64,000 bases of DNA, taken from positions 19,613,041 to 19,677,040 of the forward strand of contig NC_049991.1 of the NCBI RefSeq assembly GCF_000003815.2, read 5' to 3'. A program made the position numbers and the translations under genes. Origin of the DNA: Branchiostoma floridae. Taxonomy: Eukaryota > Chordata > Leptocardii > Amphioxiformes > Branchiostomatidae. Positions 32,180-43,210 of this stretch are shown here, one piece after another; within the stretch, counting starts at the first letter, position 1, and each line of letters starts with the position of its first letter. The notes beneath the pieces were generated by a model. The model saw nothing but the letters and a program-made list of their open reading frames with translations, searched no databases and was not told the DNA's origin.

Positions 32180-32695
32180 TCGGCAGAAGCACCACCACCA
32201 CCAAGAAATCAGCACCAAGGAGATGTGTTATCATGGAGGCAGATGCACAACAACCACTTCCAAGAACTCAGAACCAATGGAGAGATTGTTATCATGTATT
32301 GCATAAATACTGAGAGACGGATGCTGAGTGGAATATGAAATGCATTTTATAGGTAATTGACCTCATTACAAGGATGACACAATCAAAACAATATTTCCAA
32401 TTTTTCACCAGCTAATACACCTCCAAAAAAACTGTTAAAATCACAGAACCCACTAATCATTAAAAACATGGGACTTTTCATCAGTCACCTCCCAGTAAAG
32501 TATGCAGAATCACTAGAGAGCTGTATAGAATAGACATTTGTTACATTTTACTGTCTGTACCCTGCAATTAGCCTACGGGCATGGATTTGCAAATAAATGA
32601 ATTGAAACTATCATGGAGGCAAGAGCACCACCACCACCACCAAGAAATCAGCACCAAGGAAAGGTGTTATCATGGAGGCAGAGATGGTCCCGATG
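32180..32695 (+). repeat. Separated direct repeat with CAC microsatellite
   Basis: 'caccaccaccaccaagaaat' then 'cagcaccaagga', 'tgttatcatggaggcaga' occurs at about 32188-32250 and again at about 32626-32685. Confidence 0.8.
32550..32608 (+). mobile_element. LINE 3' tail (second type)
   Basis: 'tgtaccctgcaattagccta' then 'cgggcatggatttgc' and 'aaataaatgaattga' has the polyadenylation-like signal and form of amphioxus LINE tails. A degraded relative is at about 18128-18170. Confidence 0.5.
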
Positions 32696-32699
32696 ACGT

Positions 32700-33655
32700 G
32701 TGGGCTGAGTGCTGAGATCTGCATGGTGTGTCTGCTGGCAGGCAGCCTACAGGCAAATAAGTTATTGCCTTCTGTAGTCAAGTAGAGTAGGGTACATACA
32801 GAATGTAGTATATAGATGATTGTCTCTGCATCAGGGATCCCAGCAGCAGTATAATCAAACAATGGATAGTGAGTGTGAGTGAGTGTAGGGTCAAGATGTG
32901 TTGTCCTAGTAGAGTAGAGTGTATACAGTATATAGACAGTGGTAGGGTGTTATCCTGTTTTCATGAGTCTTTGACTGTCTGAGGTGAAAAGTGATTTCCA
33001 TGAAATCTGTCTGATGTCTCGCATTTGCTTTTTTCCGAGATGCTTGTTTCTGTGTAGAATTTGAATCTACAGATCAGATTCTCCCTCTTCATTCTTTATT
33101 GTCAATGCTGATGTTAGTTTATTGGGGTAGAAAGCAATTTATGTTTCTTCATGTCAAACGCAGGTCTCCACCCACAGTCTAGCATACATGTAGCTCTCCA
33201 CAAATCATCTATTTGTTGTTCCATATCTCTTCTCCAAACCTCCAAGGTATTTGTGGGTCTTTGTTGTGCACGTAAGTAAAATTTATTTGTAGTTAGGTTC
33301 CAGCCCAAAGTTAATTATCTCGTGTAGCAACTGGTCAGATTGAAGATTAAAGTTTCTTCTTTGTGTCTCCAAACTTTATCTGTCTCACTTTACAGTCCGT
33401 ACCCGCCGGAATCAGATTCAGTCCATATCTCTGTACCTCATTCCTGCAGCTGAGTGGAGAAGCTATTATAGCCTCAGCTTCTAATCAGAAAGTAATTAGG
33501 TGGCAGCTTTTCATTGCGTTTTGCAGCTTTTGTTTCGTAAGCCTCCTGGGGGAAGTCCAATCAGGTCCTCTGCAGGTGGATATTCCACCCCGGATCTTCA
33601 GATGGGTCAGGAGTAAATAGGAGTTTATGAGGATGTAGCCAGGTTTTACTGGTCA
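32700..33655. other. No gene; minor local duplication
   Basis: 'gtagagtag' plus 'atacagaatgtagtatatag' at about 32775-32820 is echoed at about 32910-32940. Nothing else is recognised. Confidence 0.35.
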
Positions 33656-33658
33656 TAT

Positions 33659-34028
33659 GGCCACACCAATTTAATTTCTTGGTTCACAGATTTTTTCATA
33701 AAAAATATGGAGCGAGAGGGCGAAATAAAAATAAAAATAAAAACTGTAAAATGGTTGGGGTAAAGGTAACGGCTAATCCAAAACATAAAGAAAAAAAGTT
33801 TTCAGCTTGAAAAAAGTACAAAAACACTATTTTTGTACAGTAACAGCACCTGTACCCACACTTTAAAGGAGCTAATATAATATAAAGGTCAATTCGCTAC
33901 ACCAGATAGTTGGTGAATGGTTTCATTAATGGTGAAAATTTGCTGAGTAGTAATTTTTATTTTTATTTTTTTTTCCAAAAAATAGGAGCAAGCGAATCCG
34001 TGAACCAAGAAATTAAATCGGTGTGGCC
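33659..34028. mobile_element. GGCCACACC-type MITE, copy 1
   Basis: The inverted ends GGCCACACCAATTTAATTTC (33659) and its inverse (ending 34028) extend to about 28 bp, through a TTGGTTCAC/GTGAACCAA segment. The length is 370 bp. The interior has 'aaaataaaaataaaaa' and no coding capacity. The flanks do not show a clear target duplication here, but the relative at 52029-52507 shows TAA. Confidence 0.8.
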
Positions 34029-34029
34029 T

Positions 34030-35100
34030 AATGATAGCTGCAATACTCTGTGATGTACTGGAGATGGTCTGTATCACAGTGCTCGAAAAATACCCAATTG
34101 CACACGTGCAAAGGCAGTCACATTTTGCTAGGGGTAACTTAATTTTAAACCATGTGTGATCTGAAATTATGCAGTTGGAACACTGCTTTCCCCCTCCAGC
34201 TCCATGCATAATATTTTACAATCATTTCTTGGTAAGATGGGTACATATTAAGTAGTTATATGTCACTGAAAGGAAAGATCATGGATAAGTACTTGAAGAA
34301 AGTTATAACTTGAAATGTACAATGTACTTAGTTTGAAAAGATTTCCATAATGCTTTTCATTAACGTTGGATATAATTTAAAGTGATCTTGTATCTTGTCC
34401 TAACGACTGCATCCCTTTCCAATGCGGGAGAGGGAGGGAGGGGGGGGGACCATTAACAGTCACTGCTTGGAATTCAAGCCTTATGTTTATGCTTAAGAAA
34501 CAGGGTTACAATCCATTGGCCCATGTACACTATATCCTGCCCCTAGGTTAAATAAACCACAAGTACAAGTGTGCCAAGAATGTCCTTTATAATTTTCTGC
34601 CTAGAGTAACAGTGAAGAATGAGGTATTTTGCTACAGAATACCACTTATACTTGGAAGTCTTAAATAAAAATAGGCTATTAGTGGTATCATGTACATGTA
34701 TAGGGCACAATGAACTGAAACATTTTATGGTTTCTTTAGAAAACTTGCATGCTTCACAATGTGTATCAAATAAGGTTAAATATACTACTGTTACAGTTAT
34801 CTGAAAGCGCAGCACACAAAGCGTGCTGATATGAATAATTTAGATACAACAGTAGGTGTTGTGCGTTTGTGGCTCATAAACGAAAGCGAACATCCATTTG
34901 TCCTCCCAATATACCCCCGCGGAAGTGGGAGGTGCAGCTAATTTTACTCCCAGCAGGGGCCGGTAAAGCTCCTCTCATGTGTCTGTCAATCTAATGTTAC
35001 GCTAAACTTTTCATTCCGTTGCCATTCTGCTATCGTAAGACAAGACTTTGAATGTGTGTTCTTTGTGGTTTTGGAGTCGGATTTCTCGGCGGAGTAGCTC
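34030..35100. other. No gene; G-run
   Basis: A purine tract with a G-run lies at about 34427-34449. The rest is unique-looking. Confidence 0.4.
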
Positions 35101-35380
35101 TTTGTGAGGTTGCCATTTCGGCTGTATTGTTTTCCTATGAATCGTGAAATGTACACATTTTATTGGATTAGTCTTTGGGGGATCGTCTATGGCACGCTGG
35201 ACCTACTCATTTTACACTCTGCAATTTCACCTTTGGCTCTGGCTGAATCAGAGGCAGAGAACCGTGGGGCTAGCAATGGCCTAGTTAATCCTGTAGGCCT
35301 TAGCGACTTCTTTAAAGTTTTTGGGTGACAAATAGGGGGTGGGTACAAGTACAGAAAATTCAAGTAAAGGTCCCACAAGA

Positions 35381-35426
35381 ACTGCCTACTAGTACAGTAC
35401 TGTACTGTGCTGTACTACTAGGCAGT
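35381..35426. repeat. Short perfect-looking hairpin
   Basis: A 17-bp stem (ACTGCCTACTAGTACAG and its inverse with one mismatch) encloses a 12-base loop that is itself a 'tactgtactgtg' repeat. Confidence 0.8.
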
Positions 35427-35629
35427 AAGCTTTAACAGAGGCAGTTAGCGTTGTTTATGTTAAGGTAGGATACTCCACCAAACAGATTCCTTTGTAGCAA
35501 AATGGTCGAAGAAAATGTCAAAGAACAAAAATGAAGAATCTATTGTTCCATATGTTAATGTCCTGTGTGTTCAGTCATTTGTTTGACCTTTCTAACCACT
35601 TAGATTTCATAACATCTCAGACAACTTTT

Positions 35630-35720
35630 TTTGGGTCAAACTTTTTTTTATTCGCACGCTCGCATCAGTTTTTGGATTCCCAGAGGATGTCATCCATATA
35701 ATCAAATCAACATGGCCTCA
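35630..35720. mobile_element. Degraded end of a GGCCACACC-type MITE
   Basis: 'cagaggatgtcatcca' followed by 'atcaaatcaacatggcc' parallels the end at 63815-63850. The opposite end is not recognisable. Confidence 0.45.
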
Positions 35721-36130
35721 GACAACAGGACAAATGGACTGTTAGGTAGAAGAAAAGTTGATAAGTGAGGTGGAAATTGAAAGGAATCATCAGTACATAC
35801 ATCAGTCTGGTCGTGTCTAGACTGTGTTAAACAGAAATATTAGTGATGATTATTCTCCAGGCCTGTTCTACTGGTTTGAGTGTGTAGTTATTGATCATGT
35901 TTGAATGTTGGTTGGTTTCTATCATTTGGTTCGTTTTTGTCTGCTTACCACCTTAACATGACATTGATGATGTCAATAAATGTAGGTAAAAGTTGTTTTG
36001 AAAGTCAGTCCCGATTTGCATAGTATCTGTAGGTAAATATAACTTTTGATCAACAACAACTTTTGATCAGCTCATTTCAGACGTTGTTCTGCAAAGCCAT
36101 TGTATAAAACATGCCCTTACAAAATAAACA
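35720..36130. other. No feature recognised
   Basis: Unique-looking. A short 'aacttttgatcaacaacaac' duplication lies at about 36040-36070. Confidence 0.35.
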
Positions 36131-36137
36131 AATTCTC

Positions 36138-36218
36138 TCATGACCTCAATGAAAAGTGGCCCATAGGCCAATTTGAGCTTTCATGAATAAACAAAGGTTC
36201 AAACAAACAAACAAACAA
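36138..36218 (+). mobile_element. LINE 3' tail (TCATGA-type)
   Basis: It is nearly identical in layout to 31614-31695: 'tcatgacctcaatgaaaag', 'ggcccataggcc', 'ctttcatgaataaaca', 'aaggttc' and (AAAC)n. A preceding 'aaaataaacaaatt' gives no clear target duplication. Confidence 0.75.
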
Positions 36219-36259
36219 CCTGCAGCAGCATAAACAACATTTTATCTAGAACCCCTCCC

Positions 36260-36660
36260 AGGCACACGCTCCAACAATTCCCCAATTCTGTATGATCTTC
36301 ATGTGACCATTCCTCCCTATAGGGCCCTGCCAGGACTTGAGTCTTCCCATCCATTTCCTAAGCGATTCTTATTTTGTCTGCCATCCAGAAGAGGCTTTTG
36401 CCAAATGAGGATAAATGGTTGTCCTGGCGGTCTGCCCTTTCCCGCGAAGAGCCGTAAGAGTCCTCAATTTCCACCCTGCTTCTGCAGCTCTGTCTGAGGT
36501 ATGGCCGCGATTAATGTTGCGGAAATGTACAATCATGTTCGTTATTAGGATAGATAGCGCCCAAAAACGAGATGGCGTCTCCGGGACATAAAACACTCGG
36601 GTTCCCGCCTTGTCGTATAGTCTTCGTGCTAAGCCCTCCCTAATGGGTCGTACATCACGA
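36260..36660. other. GC-richer unique block
   Basis: No repeats and a higher CpG frequency than the flanks. Open frames on both strands (36303-36497 + and 36369-36596 -) lack recognisable domains. Candidate conserved DNA. Confidence 0.2.
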
Positions 36661-37096
36661 CACGTTTCTGCTGTGTTTGTGGAAAATTCTGCCTTTCATT
36701 GATCCATCAAGAGGCATTTACTGGTTTGACAGTTAATTTAGCTTCTGTTGTAAATCAGGATCAACTTTTTCTATTAGGGGAAATGTGAGAGTAATCCTAA
36801 ACTTGTTCGGGAAGATTTGTCCACTTTGTGGTCAGAGTAAGCTTAGAATCCAGGTCCTGTGTAGAACTTTGCTGGAGTAAGACAATGCTGGTATCAGTAG
36901 TTTCATTGGGTTAAAAAATCAAATCACTGGTTAGCAATGTGTTTAGCTGGTTGGGAGCGTAATCCTAAACCTGCTCAAGAAGGTTTGTCCACTTTGTGGT
37001 ACGGAATAAGCTGAGAATTCTCAGGTCCTGTGTCCAACTTTGCTGAGGTAAGACCACACTGGTATAATTAGTTTCATCGGGTTAGAAAATTACTGG

Positions 37097-37335
37097 TAAT
37101 ACCTCTGTCACATTTGGCAAAAATCGATCGGACGACGATTCTGCGGCAATCGCCCGAGCCTCGCATATAATAATAACTTTATTGCACAACAATTATACAA
37201 GGTACAAAGTATGGCTTATATGTGACAGGGATGGTTTCATGTGACAAATACGTGCAACCCTCTGTCGCATGGCAAAACATGGCCAATCTTCCATCGATAC
37301 GCCCAAAGATCGTGGATAATGTAACAGGGGTATTA
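37097..37335. mobile_element. MITE with TAATACC termini and a nested LINE tail
   Basis: The left end TAATACCTCTGTCACAT (37097) is inverted at the right end (ATGTAACAGGGGTATTA, ending 37335), with two mismatches over 17 bp. It has 239 bp and no coding capacity. The TA-rich ends make the exact target duplication ambiguous. The terminal AATACCTCTGT is shared with the left border of the 2.1 kb element at 21611-23724. Confidence 0.7.
37168..37215 (-). mobile_element. LINE 3' tail nested in the TAATACC MITE
   Basis: On the minus strand the sequence reads 'gtaccttgtataattgttgt' then 'gcaataaagttattattat', a polyadenylation-like signal followed by (TTA)n, typical of a CR1/L2-like 3' end. Confidence 0.6.
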
Positions 37336-37389
37336 GCAGAGCTGTTTGTACGCAGCTGAATGTTTTACTTTCTTTACTTGGAGGGTAGC

Positions 37390-37900
37390 AAGGTGATAGA
37401 GAGAGGACAACAAATGAACTTAGTGGCTCAAGGAGGCAGTATGGATCAGAAAATTTACTTCAGTCATGAAAACTTTGTGACTGTTGCAGCACGGAGCAGT
37501 AGTTCCAGCCAGTATTCCACTGAGAATGGCAGCAGGCAGTCTGAATGTCGGCAGCGGAAACTATTGTTTTATGCAAGAAACTACAGCAAACCACTAGTTA
37601 AAATGATTGACTCTCAGGCTTTGACTTGAATGCTAAAATGTAAAAACAAGCTAAAAGAGCCTTTAAAGTGAAGATTTGGGACTGTTGCAAAACCAAGATG
37701 TAAAAACAGGCTGTACATATTCCACCAGAAAGATAGTAGGCAGTCTTCCAGAATGTTGCCATGTTAAACTATTGTTTTATACGGAGAACTTTGTGAACCA
37801 CTTAATTGTGGTAGGCTTTGACTCAAATGTAAAAACAAGGAAAAGGAGCCTTGAAAGTGAAGATTTGCTACAAAAATTGTCATTATTTTTCCTACCAATA
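37390..37900 (+). repeat. Two-copy duplication, period about 225 bp
   Basis: 'tattccac', 'aggcagtct', 'aaactattgttttat', 'ggctttgact' plus 'aatg' and 'gtaaaaacaag', 'aaagtgaagattt' appear in order in about 37510-37680 and about 37710-37865. Confidence 0.75.
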
Positions 37901-38014
37901 CCATGCAGCACAGTTTCAGCAGCCTGATAATATGATTTATGATGATTTCATTCAGTCACAGGAGACACATCCTCTGGTAACTCATCAACTGTGTTTCTGA
38001 GGGGGATTATGAAT

Positions 38015-38616
38015 TAAGACTAATCCATAAACAAATGTAGTGGTGCTAAATCATGCACATTCCTCTGAGAGTAACTTTAACATGTTACATTAATATTCGT
38101 ACCCTTGAGGAAGGGAATTATGGCTTATGTCTTTGTTTGGTGCTTGCTTAGACTAGAAAACACAATGCTGTTTATTAGAATACATTTGCATTAGGGACTG
38201 GATCAAAACAGCATTAGCATATAACAATAGCATAGCAGTTGACGTGCGTTATATAAGATATTTCATTTGTTCCATTGAATCAATATTTTTCAGACTATCT
38301 GTTCAAAGAAATACCATAAGACTAATCCATAAACAAATGCAGTGGTGCTAAATCATAAACATTCCTATGAGAGGAACTGAAACATTGTTACATTTATTCG
38401 TACCCTGGAGGAAGGGAATTATGGCTTATGTCTTTGTTTGGTGCTTGCATAGACTAGAAAACACAATGCTGTTTATTAGAATACATTTGCATTAGGGATT
38501 TGATCAAAACAGTATTTAGCATATACAGTAATAATAACATAGCAGTTGGGGGGAAATAAGATATTTATTTGTTCCATTGAATCAATACTTTTGAGACTAT
38601 CTGTTTAAAGGAATAC
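38015..38616 (+). repeat. Two-copy tandem repeat, period 302 bp
   Basis: The unit starting 'taagactaatccataaacaa' at 38015 is repeated at 38317. It contains 'gaagggaattatggcttat', 'gtctttgtttggtgcttgc' and 'agaatacatttgcattaggg'. The copies are highly similar over their whole length. About 38616-38870 holds a further roughly 135-bp two-copy repeat ('atattgtt', 'acattgatatgc', 'agactacattcac'). Confidence 0.85.
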
Positions 38617-38879
38617 CATCATATTGTTCCCCCTTGTATTATTTTTCGTCGTGTTTCACATTGATATGCTAATTGCTGATAACAAAATGTTCCAATTTAC
38701 TGCTTTGATAGACTACATTCACTTTGAAGAATATCTCTTGAAATGGAATACCATATTGTTTGAACCTAATAGTATGTTATCCATTATGATATGTTTTAGG
38801 CATATTTTTTACATTGATGTGCAATGAACCGATACCAAAACTTTCCCATTAGCTGCTTTCACAGACAGATATGACTACA

Positions 38880-39455
38880 TGCCTTCAGCGTCTCATTCTT
38901 TGCTCTCGCCTTGTCTGTACCGTACCGGTACCCACCCATAGTCCCAGCCAAGCCAAAACTGAAGCATTTGATTGAAGAAGTAAGTCAAATTTTAAACCAA
39001 CAGGAAGTTTTTGTCTGAATTAATTGTTCTCTTGGATGTCATACAAGCAGTACATATAGAATAAGGAATTAGAATACAAGAACTAATATGTGCATAAAAA
39101 TGGTCCTATATAGTTTCCAAGGCCTGTCCCTGGTGCTGAAGCCAAGTGTTCTGATGTCTTCAGTTTTTTTTTTCATTTGCCTTAGTTTGCAAACTTTCGA
39201 GTCCCGTCAATACCATTGAAGTCAAAGCATTTTAAGGATGGCAGGTTTCCAATCCACCTCACCCTCTCTGCCCTTGCTGAAATTGCTGCGGAAGATTACA
39301 TGTATTCCGCTGTAAATATGACAAATCATCCGGCGTTCCATCTGAGCATGAGGTAATGTTTGGGGCCTTGCTGGGAGGTGTATCCCCCCAGGGGAAATGG
39401 TGCAATGTGCATGAAAAGGGAAGGAATTAGAAAGTGATCTCGATCCAGTTTTACC
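38880..39455. other. Unique DNA
   Basis: No repeat or gene recognised. The 39230-39360 stretch is the most sequence-complex and could hold conserved non-coding DNA. Confidence 0.25.
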
Positions 39456-39456
39456 T

Positions 39457-39633
39457 CACTGAAGAGCTAGTCTTCCACTGGTCGTGGCAGAGAGGACAGA
39501 CGCTATGTACAGTATTTACAGGTTCATTGTACCAGGGAAGTTCCCGTACCAGGGAAGTTCCCCTAGCTCTTTATGACAAGCACAATAAACAGTGGACCAC
39601 GGCTTAATGTCCCATCCTAAGGACTGCAAAAAC
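39457..39633 (-). mobile_element. tRNA-derived SINE (family B), 5'-truncated
   Basis: Read on the minus strand it contains 'ccactgtttattgtgcttgt', 'aaagagctaggggaac', 'cctgtaaatactgtac' and 'ccagtggaaga', matching 10771-10996. The tRNA-like head is absent. A short internal duplication of 'gtaccagggaagttccc' lies at 39529-39563. Confidence 0.75.
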
Positions 39634-39702
39634 GAAACAACTGCTTCTTTTAACATTCTATCCTAATATATTTAAGACTAGGACACCCAATAGACACATT
39701 AA

Positions 39703-40673
39703 CCCTCAAGCACCCGACCTTTTTTTGCGACTAAAATGACCGAGTGGGGTCCAAACGGACCCCAAAATGTTTTGTTCATAAAATCTCAGTACCATGTCTT
39801 ATCGGTGATCATTGTATATACATTGCTTCGTCAATGTAAGAGAAAGATTTTGAGATGTTAAGGTGTTGCTAATTCCAACTCATTATCATAATTTATGCAA
39901 AAGTTCAGAAGGACCACGTTTTGCACTAAGCCTATTCCGACCAGATGGGGGAATTTTGAGGCCCTCAGCAACATTTATGTCGTATAACTCATGAATGGCT
40001 AGAGCTAAAGCTACGAAACTTGGTAATTTATCACAAAATATTGTTTGCAAAAGTTTTTGGTCAATAAAGTAAGTTTATCATTTTGGGGGTTGCCATGGCA
40101 ACCATATTCTAACAGGCATATTTTTGACAAAATTTGACAATTTCAATTTAAACAAGGTTTTCTTGGTAAACTACACCTGTTTTCTGACAACAATTAAATT
40201 CTATGAAATTCAATGTACTTTTCATGACTAAAAATTTATAATTTATGCTAATTTCATGACGTCATTGGTCAAAATCCAAGATGGCCGCCCTGATTAGGCA
40301 AATGACGTCATAATGTCGTCATATTACATGTTGACGACACAGAAATTTTTGTGATGATTTAGGTTTACATTCTTAGTATTGTCTGAAAGTTTGGTAGTCA
40401 TACTGTAAGTGGTTAGGGAGTTAGTCTCCAAAGTTTGTTTTAAAAACTGCACATTTTTGCTGGGGTCCATTTGGACCCCAGGGGGACTGAACACAAACTT
40501 TCTTTATAATTTCCACATTATTGTACCAATCTTTGTGAAAACTTAGGAGAAGGTATAAGACATATTGACTGACAAAGTCACGGAAGGATTTTTTCGTCAG
40601 ATCAAAAATGTTTAAATGGCACTTGAAAATGTACGCCTGGGGTCCAAATGGACCCCACTCGGGTGTTTGAGGG
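39703..40673. mobile_element. piggyBac-like non-autonomous transposon
   Basis: The element (971 bp) starts CCCTCAAGCACCCGA and ends in the inverse TCGGGTGTTTGAGGG. It is flanked by TTAA on both sides (39699-39702 and 40674-40677), which is the piggyBac target site. Just inside the ends lie GGGGTCC.....GGACCCC palindromes (about 39745-39763 and 40638-40656), with a third at about 40461-40481. The interior is AT-rich, mentions no transposase motif and has no long open frame, so movement would need transposase from another copy. Confidence 0.88.
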
Positions 40674-40679
40674 TTAAGC

Positions 40680-41725
40680 AACATACTCCTTACCGGCAGC
40701 CCCTCCCTTGTACAATCTGCTAATTGTGGCATTTTCAGCATTCTTGTTAACTTAATTTTACACATTAAAGATAAGATTATCTATATTGCTATGCCAGCCA
40801 TGTGCATATTATGTTATGATGTTGATTTAGCATGACATGTTATTTTGTTTCAACTGGATTTGTATCTTACCTTTGCGATTATCAGTTCACTTGTTCATTT
40901 CACTATTGTTATTGTTCTTATTTTCAAATTTGATGAGCAAAGAATCGCTATAATCACGTAGTGGATTTATTCAATAATCATTGAACATATGTGAATAGAA
41001 TTTTAAAGATACAGTTACAGTAGTAGTAGCCTAGAATCTACCCCTGAAAGCTATACACTTTCCCTCGACTTCCAGAGTAGAGCAGTTGCAGTATATTGTA
41101 GTAGTGTTTTCTTCTGTACTGCCAGTAATATCTTTCATCTCATCTGTTTTGCTGTAAGCAGGTTAGAGACTGAGTATTGGTTGTGTAAATGAAATTTAAA
41201 GAAAACTCTAATATCCTATGTTCTACTAGTCTGATGAAATTAGCTTTGGAAGTAGAGCAGTTATAGTTTTCACAGCTGAATTCCAAATAAGTTGAACAAA
41301 TGAATACTTTGGGGAAAGATACTGAAGTGGAAGATTTACATGCAATGTCTCAGAGAAAGTCAGATGCTCTCTATCATGCTAAAGGTTCTCCGTCAGTCTT
41401 AAAAAATTTCATTTCTTGGAGAGCAACTTGAGTAGATCATAACGGGGTTAAAAGTCCACAGTAACAATTCCATCTAATTGTGACATCCTCTCCTTGTTGA
41501 AGATGACGCTACCTTTTACTATCTTTCCATTAGCCTTGATATGAGGAGGGCTCCGCAAATGTACATCAAATTTGGCAAAGCCCCGGGCAGCCTGCAGTTA
41601 ATTTGCACCTTTGGAAATGAAAAACTGTTGCTGCTATTAACCCTGCGGTTTGGGAAGGGTAACGGTGATGGTGGCACGATATCAGCTACACAGTGATGAT
41701 GAGGGGATTTGGCTAAGGTTCCTAT
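40680..41725. other. Unique DNA
   Basis: No gene, repeat array or transposon end recognised. The 41500-41650 stretch has higher sequence complexity. Confidence 0.3.
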
Positions 41726-41727
41726 GG

Positions 41728-41965
41728 GGTCTCTCTCTCTTTCTCCCTCTTTGTCTTTCTCTTTCTCTCTCTCTTTTCTTTCTCTGTCTTTCTCTCTCTC
41801 TCTTCCTCCCTATTCTATCCCACCTCTCGCTAAGATTTTCAGGGGTACTGGTCCTTTTTTCTATGGAACTGCTTCTCTTCCCCCTCTCTCTCTCTCTGTC
41901 TTTTCTATCTTTTTCTCTTTCTTTAATTTTCTTTTTTTTCTCTCTCTCTACCCCTCTATTTGCAA
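41728..41965 (+). repeat. Polypyrimidine (CT)n tract
   Basis: Two long CT/CTTT-rich runs (about 41728-41825 and 41876-41958) are separated by about 50 bp of mixed sequence. The Leu/Ser/Phe-rich open frames across it are composition artefacts. Confidence 0.9.
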
Positions 41966-41969
41966 GAAG

Positions 41970-42525
41970 TGCTCTCTTTGTCTTACCCCCCTCAGTCTCT
42001 GTCTAGATCTTTGGCTTCATTCTTTTTACATACGTTTAGGTGAAGCTACATGTAATTCTAGAGATAAATGATTTCATGGGAGAACATTGATTTAAAATTT
42101 ATTCAAACAAGAAATCTTTTAAAAAAAGCTGTGCCTTGCCGCGTATTTTATGTTATTTTGGTAAGTTAGACTAGATTCAACGCTTAAAAATCCCGAGTTC
42201 CACATGTCGCCCCCCTCCCCCTCATTATCATAATTTATGTCAGATGAATTATTGGCACATTAAACAGGTTTTGTAAAACTTTTTGACCCACAATGAATAT
42301 GCATTATTTCTTATTACAAACTAAGTTCCTTCTGATGCAATTTGTGATATATATTTATATGAACATGGTGAGTTAAAGCGTAGATTTATTACGCTGGACC
42401 ACATACAGTAACATGCGTCTAGAAGAGCGTTTTAATACTCGTCTGGAATGTACCATTGTCTAACTAAGCCATAAAACTCGGCACGTTGATCACTTCATTG
42501 TGACAATGTGTTTTTGCCCGTATGT
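41970..42525. other. Spacer before the retrotransposon leader
   Basis: No recognisable feature. The true 5' end of the retrotransposon could lie in the last part of this stretch. Confidence 0.3.
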
Positions 42526-42891
42526 GGTTCGAAAGTTGGTCGAACTCTGGGCTTTGATGAGTTGATCTATTGGTTTGAAAGTCGGTTGAACTCTGGGCTT
42601 ATTGAGTTGATCTAATGGTTTGCAAGTCGGTTGAACTCTGGGCTTTAATGAGTTGATCTAAAACTGCAGAATCTAGTTGCAGCATTGTGGTTTACTTCTG
42701 CCCCCCCGCCCATTGCGTTGACTGGGCTGAGAGGGGCAGAGGTGGTTCATCCATTGTGGGGCGTTCGCCCTGTTTCGCATCTGCAAAATCTAGTTGCAGC
42801 ATTGTAGTTTCTGCTGTCCCCCGCCCATTATATAGACTGGGCTGAGAGGGGGCAGAGGTCATCCATTGTAGGACGCTGCTCTGTTTTGCAT
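42526..42891 (+). promoter_or_regulatory. Retrotransposon leader: two tandem arrays, putative promoter
   Basis: Array A has three units of 45-46 bp (starts 42526, 42572 and 42617), each with 'gtcggttgaactctgggctt' and 'gagttgatcta'. Array B has two units of about 117 bp (starts 42664 and 42781), each with 'atctagttgcagcattgt', 'cccgcccatt', 'gactgggctgagaggg' and 'catccattgt'. Tandem monomers in the 5' leader act as internal promoters in mouse L1 elements; the same role here is an inference. The rest of the leader (42892-43210) contains a further 'gaggctgcctagttta' / 'gaggctgtctgattta' pair. Confidence 0.5.
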
Positions 42892-43210
42892 TTCAAGGGT
42901 TGAGACAGACAGTGGTGTCCATTTTGTCTGAGTGGAAATTTCCACTTGGGCTTGCTCCTTGGCAAATTTAGCAATTTAGTTTGAGAACCAGTAGCGCCCG
43001 GAGAGGCTGCCTAGTTTATTGGTTCGTACTTGGTTGTTCTTTAAGCGTGTCAGTTTGGTTACACGCCTTCAGTTACGTTACGTTTTCAACCCTTGCTGCC
43101 CGTGGAGGCTGTCTGATTTACAGGTAGTGTTTTTCAGGGTCTCTGGCAGCTCTGTCTGCTCATATTTTGGTTCCTTTTTAGTTTTATTTGGTTCTAGTTA
43201 AAGCTGCATT

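Noticed and set aside
41650-42071. Two overlapping Leu/Ser/Phe-rich open frames, membrane-like
   Set aside because: They arise from the polypyrimidine tract, which is open in more than one frame.
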